In this document: piece after piece, positions 6,349 through 6,849 of the stretch
How the letters are laid out: each line of letters begins with the position of its first letter
How positions within the stretch are numbered: the first letter of the stretch is position 1
Source: Ignavibacteria bacterium
GTDB lineage: Bacteria > Bacteroidota > Ignavibacteria > Tepidaquicellales > OLB5
Direction: 5' to 3'
Length of the DNA stretch: 6,849 nt
Assembly: GCA_026417195.1 (NCBI GenBank)
Contig: JAOADS010000048.1
Span: forward strand, 1-6,849
The notes under the pieces: model-generated
The model's database searches: none
The model's input: only the letters and a program-made list of their open reading frames with translations
Told to the model about the DNA's origin: nothing
Made by a program: the position numbers and the translations under genes

Positions 6349-6849
6349 TTATCTGTCTGGCGGAAAATAAGGTAATATCCCTAACGGATTATGAACGTAT
6401 TTCTTGATCATTTCTGGACTCACAGATATATCAGTATTTGATATAAGGGAACTACTATCATTGAATTCAAAATTCAATGCTAACTCATGAAATTCTCTTA
6501 TTTCTTGAGAGTTAAAAGCCGATGCATTAAGTTTATCTCTCAGGACACCCGATTTAAAAACCTTGTATGGCAGAACCTGCTTTTCGGGAATATTGTCAGC
6601 TGAGCTGATATTTATTCCTATTTTAGGTATTACAGTGCCGTCAAGTATGAATCTTTTGGGTGGATTTATAAAATATTTACCTTCCATGATTGAGCTTAAA
6701 TTATATGCCATCATATTCATATAGTCATCTTTTGTGTATTCAGTCTCGTTACGGAATCCTTCGGGTGCGAAAGCTATGACCCTTGCTGTTTTCCCCTTAT
6801 GTGCCAGCACCAAAGTACCTATTTTGCAGATCCTGAATAATTCCCTTGC
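6349..6849 (-). CDS. Unrecognised protein, C-terminal part (5' end outside window)
   Basis: The frame is open from the window edge to the TAA at 6351-6349, giving 166 visible residues. A TTG at 6813-6811 could be read as a start, but the 12 codons before it are open and look coding ('ARELFRICKIGT'), so the gene most likely begins beyond the window. I do not recognise a family. Visible features are a hydrophobic/strand-like 'GKTARVIAFAPEGF', a mixed middle part ('MMAYNLSSIMEGKYF', 'KRFILDGTVIPKIGINISS'), a charged region 'SGVLRDKLNASAFNSQEIRE', an acidic-polar segment 'FEFNDSSSLISNTDISVS' and a Pro-rich end 'NPLGILPYFPPDR'. No membrane helix, signal peptide or catalytic motif can be seen in this part. 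Base composition matches the neighbours. It lies 19 bases before the EthD gene on the same strand. It is a real coding end, function unknown. Confidence 0.7.
   Translation of the reverse strand, partial: ARELFRICKIGTLVLAHKGKTARVIAFAPEGFRNETEYTKDDYMNMMAYNLSSIMEGKYFINPPKRFILDGTVIPKIGINISSADNIPEKQVLPYKVFKSGVLRDKLNASAFNSQEIREFHELALNFEFNDSSSLISNTDISVSPEMIKKYVHNPLGILPYFPPDR

Overview
The window reads as an AT-rich chromosomal segment from a Gram-negative (diderm) bacterium of the Bacteroidota/Chlorobiota/Ignavibacteriota group. The assignment rests on gene content and style: a PorT-like outer-membrane beta-barrel ending in Phe, a TonB protein, a DUF3098-like small membrane protein, a signal peptide ending in the 'TFAQ' pattern common in that group, a lipoprotein signal ending 'FNSC', and mostly A-rich translation leaders without Shine-Dalgarno sequences. 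No rRNA, tRNA, mobile element, CRISPR array or phage gene is visible, and every identifiable gene is a housekeeping or envelope type.

Layout. Bases 1-572 (+) hold the 3' part of an outer-membrane beta-barrel gene whose 5' end lies off the window. A strong two-way hairpin terminator (599-628) separates it from everything else, which is on the minus strand. Reading the minus strand from right to left: the end of an unrecognised gene (6849-6349), a small EthD-type alpha/beta-barrel protein (6329-6030), a 173-base intergenic region, and then a tightly packed run of six genes. These are tonB (5856-5059), a 76-residue two-helix membrane protein (5034-4804), a PstS-like substrate-binding lipoprotein (4761-3832), an exported TPR-repeat protein (3824-2367), an M20 family zinc peptidase (2359-977) and a DUF3098-like membrane protein (973-650). 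Gaps within this run are 24, 42, 7, 7 and 3 bases, so it is probably one operon with its promoter between 5857 and 6029 and its end at the 599-628 hairpin.

How the genes may work together. TonB passes proton-motive-force energy to outer-membrane receptors. A TonB, a PstS-like periplasmic protein and an exported TPR protein are a combination I recall from Bacteroidota, usually beside exbB/exbD. Here no exbB/exbD genes are visible, and no phosphate ABC transporter subunits accompany the PstS-like protein, so phosphate import is doubtful. The M20 peptidase could process peptides in the cytoplasm, but its tie to the TonB module is only inferred from position. Two of the six genes (the M20 peptidase and the 76-residue protein) have no ATG that fits and appear to start at TTG.
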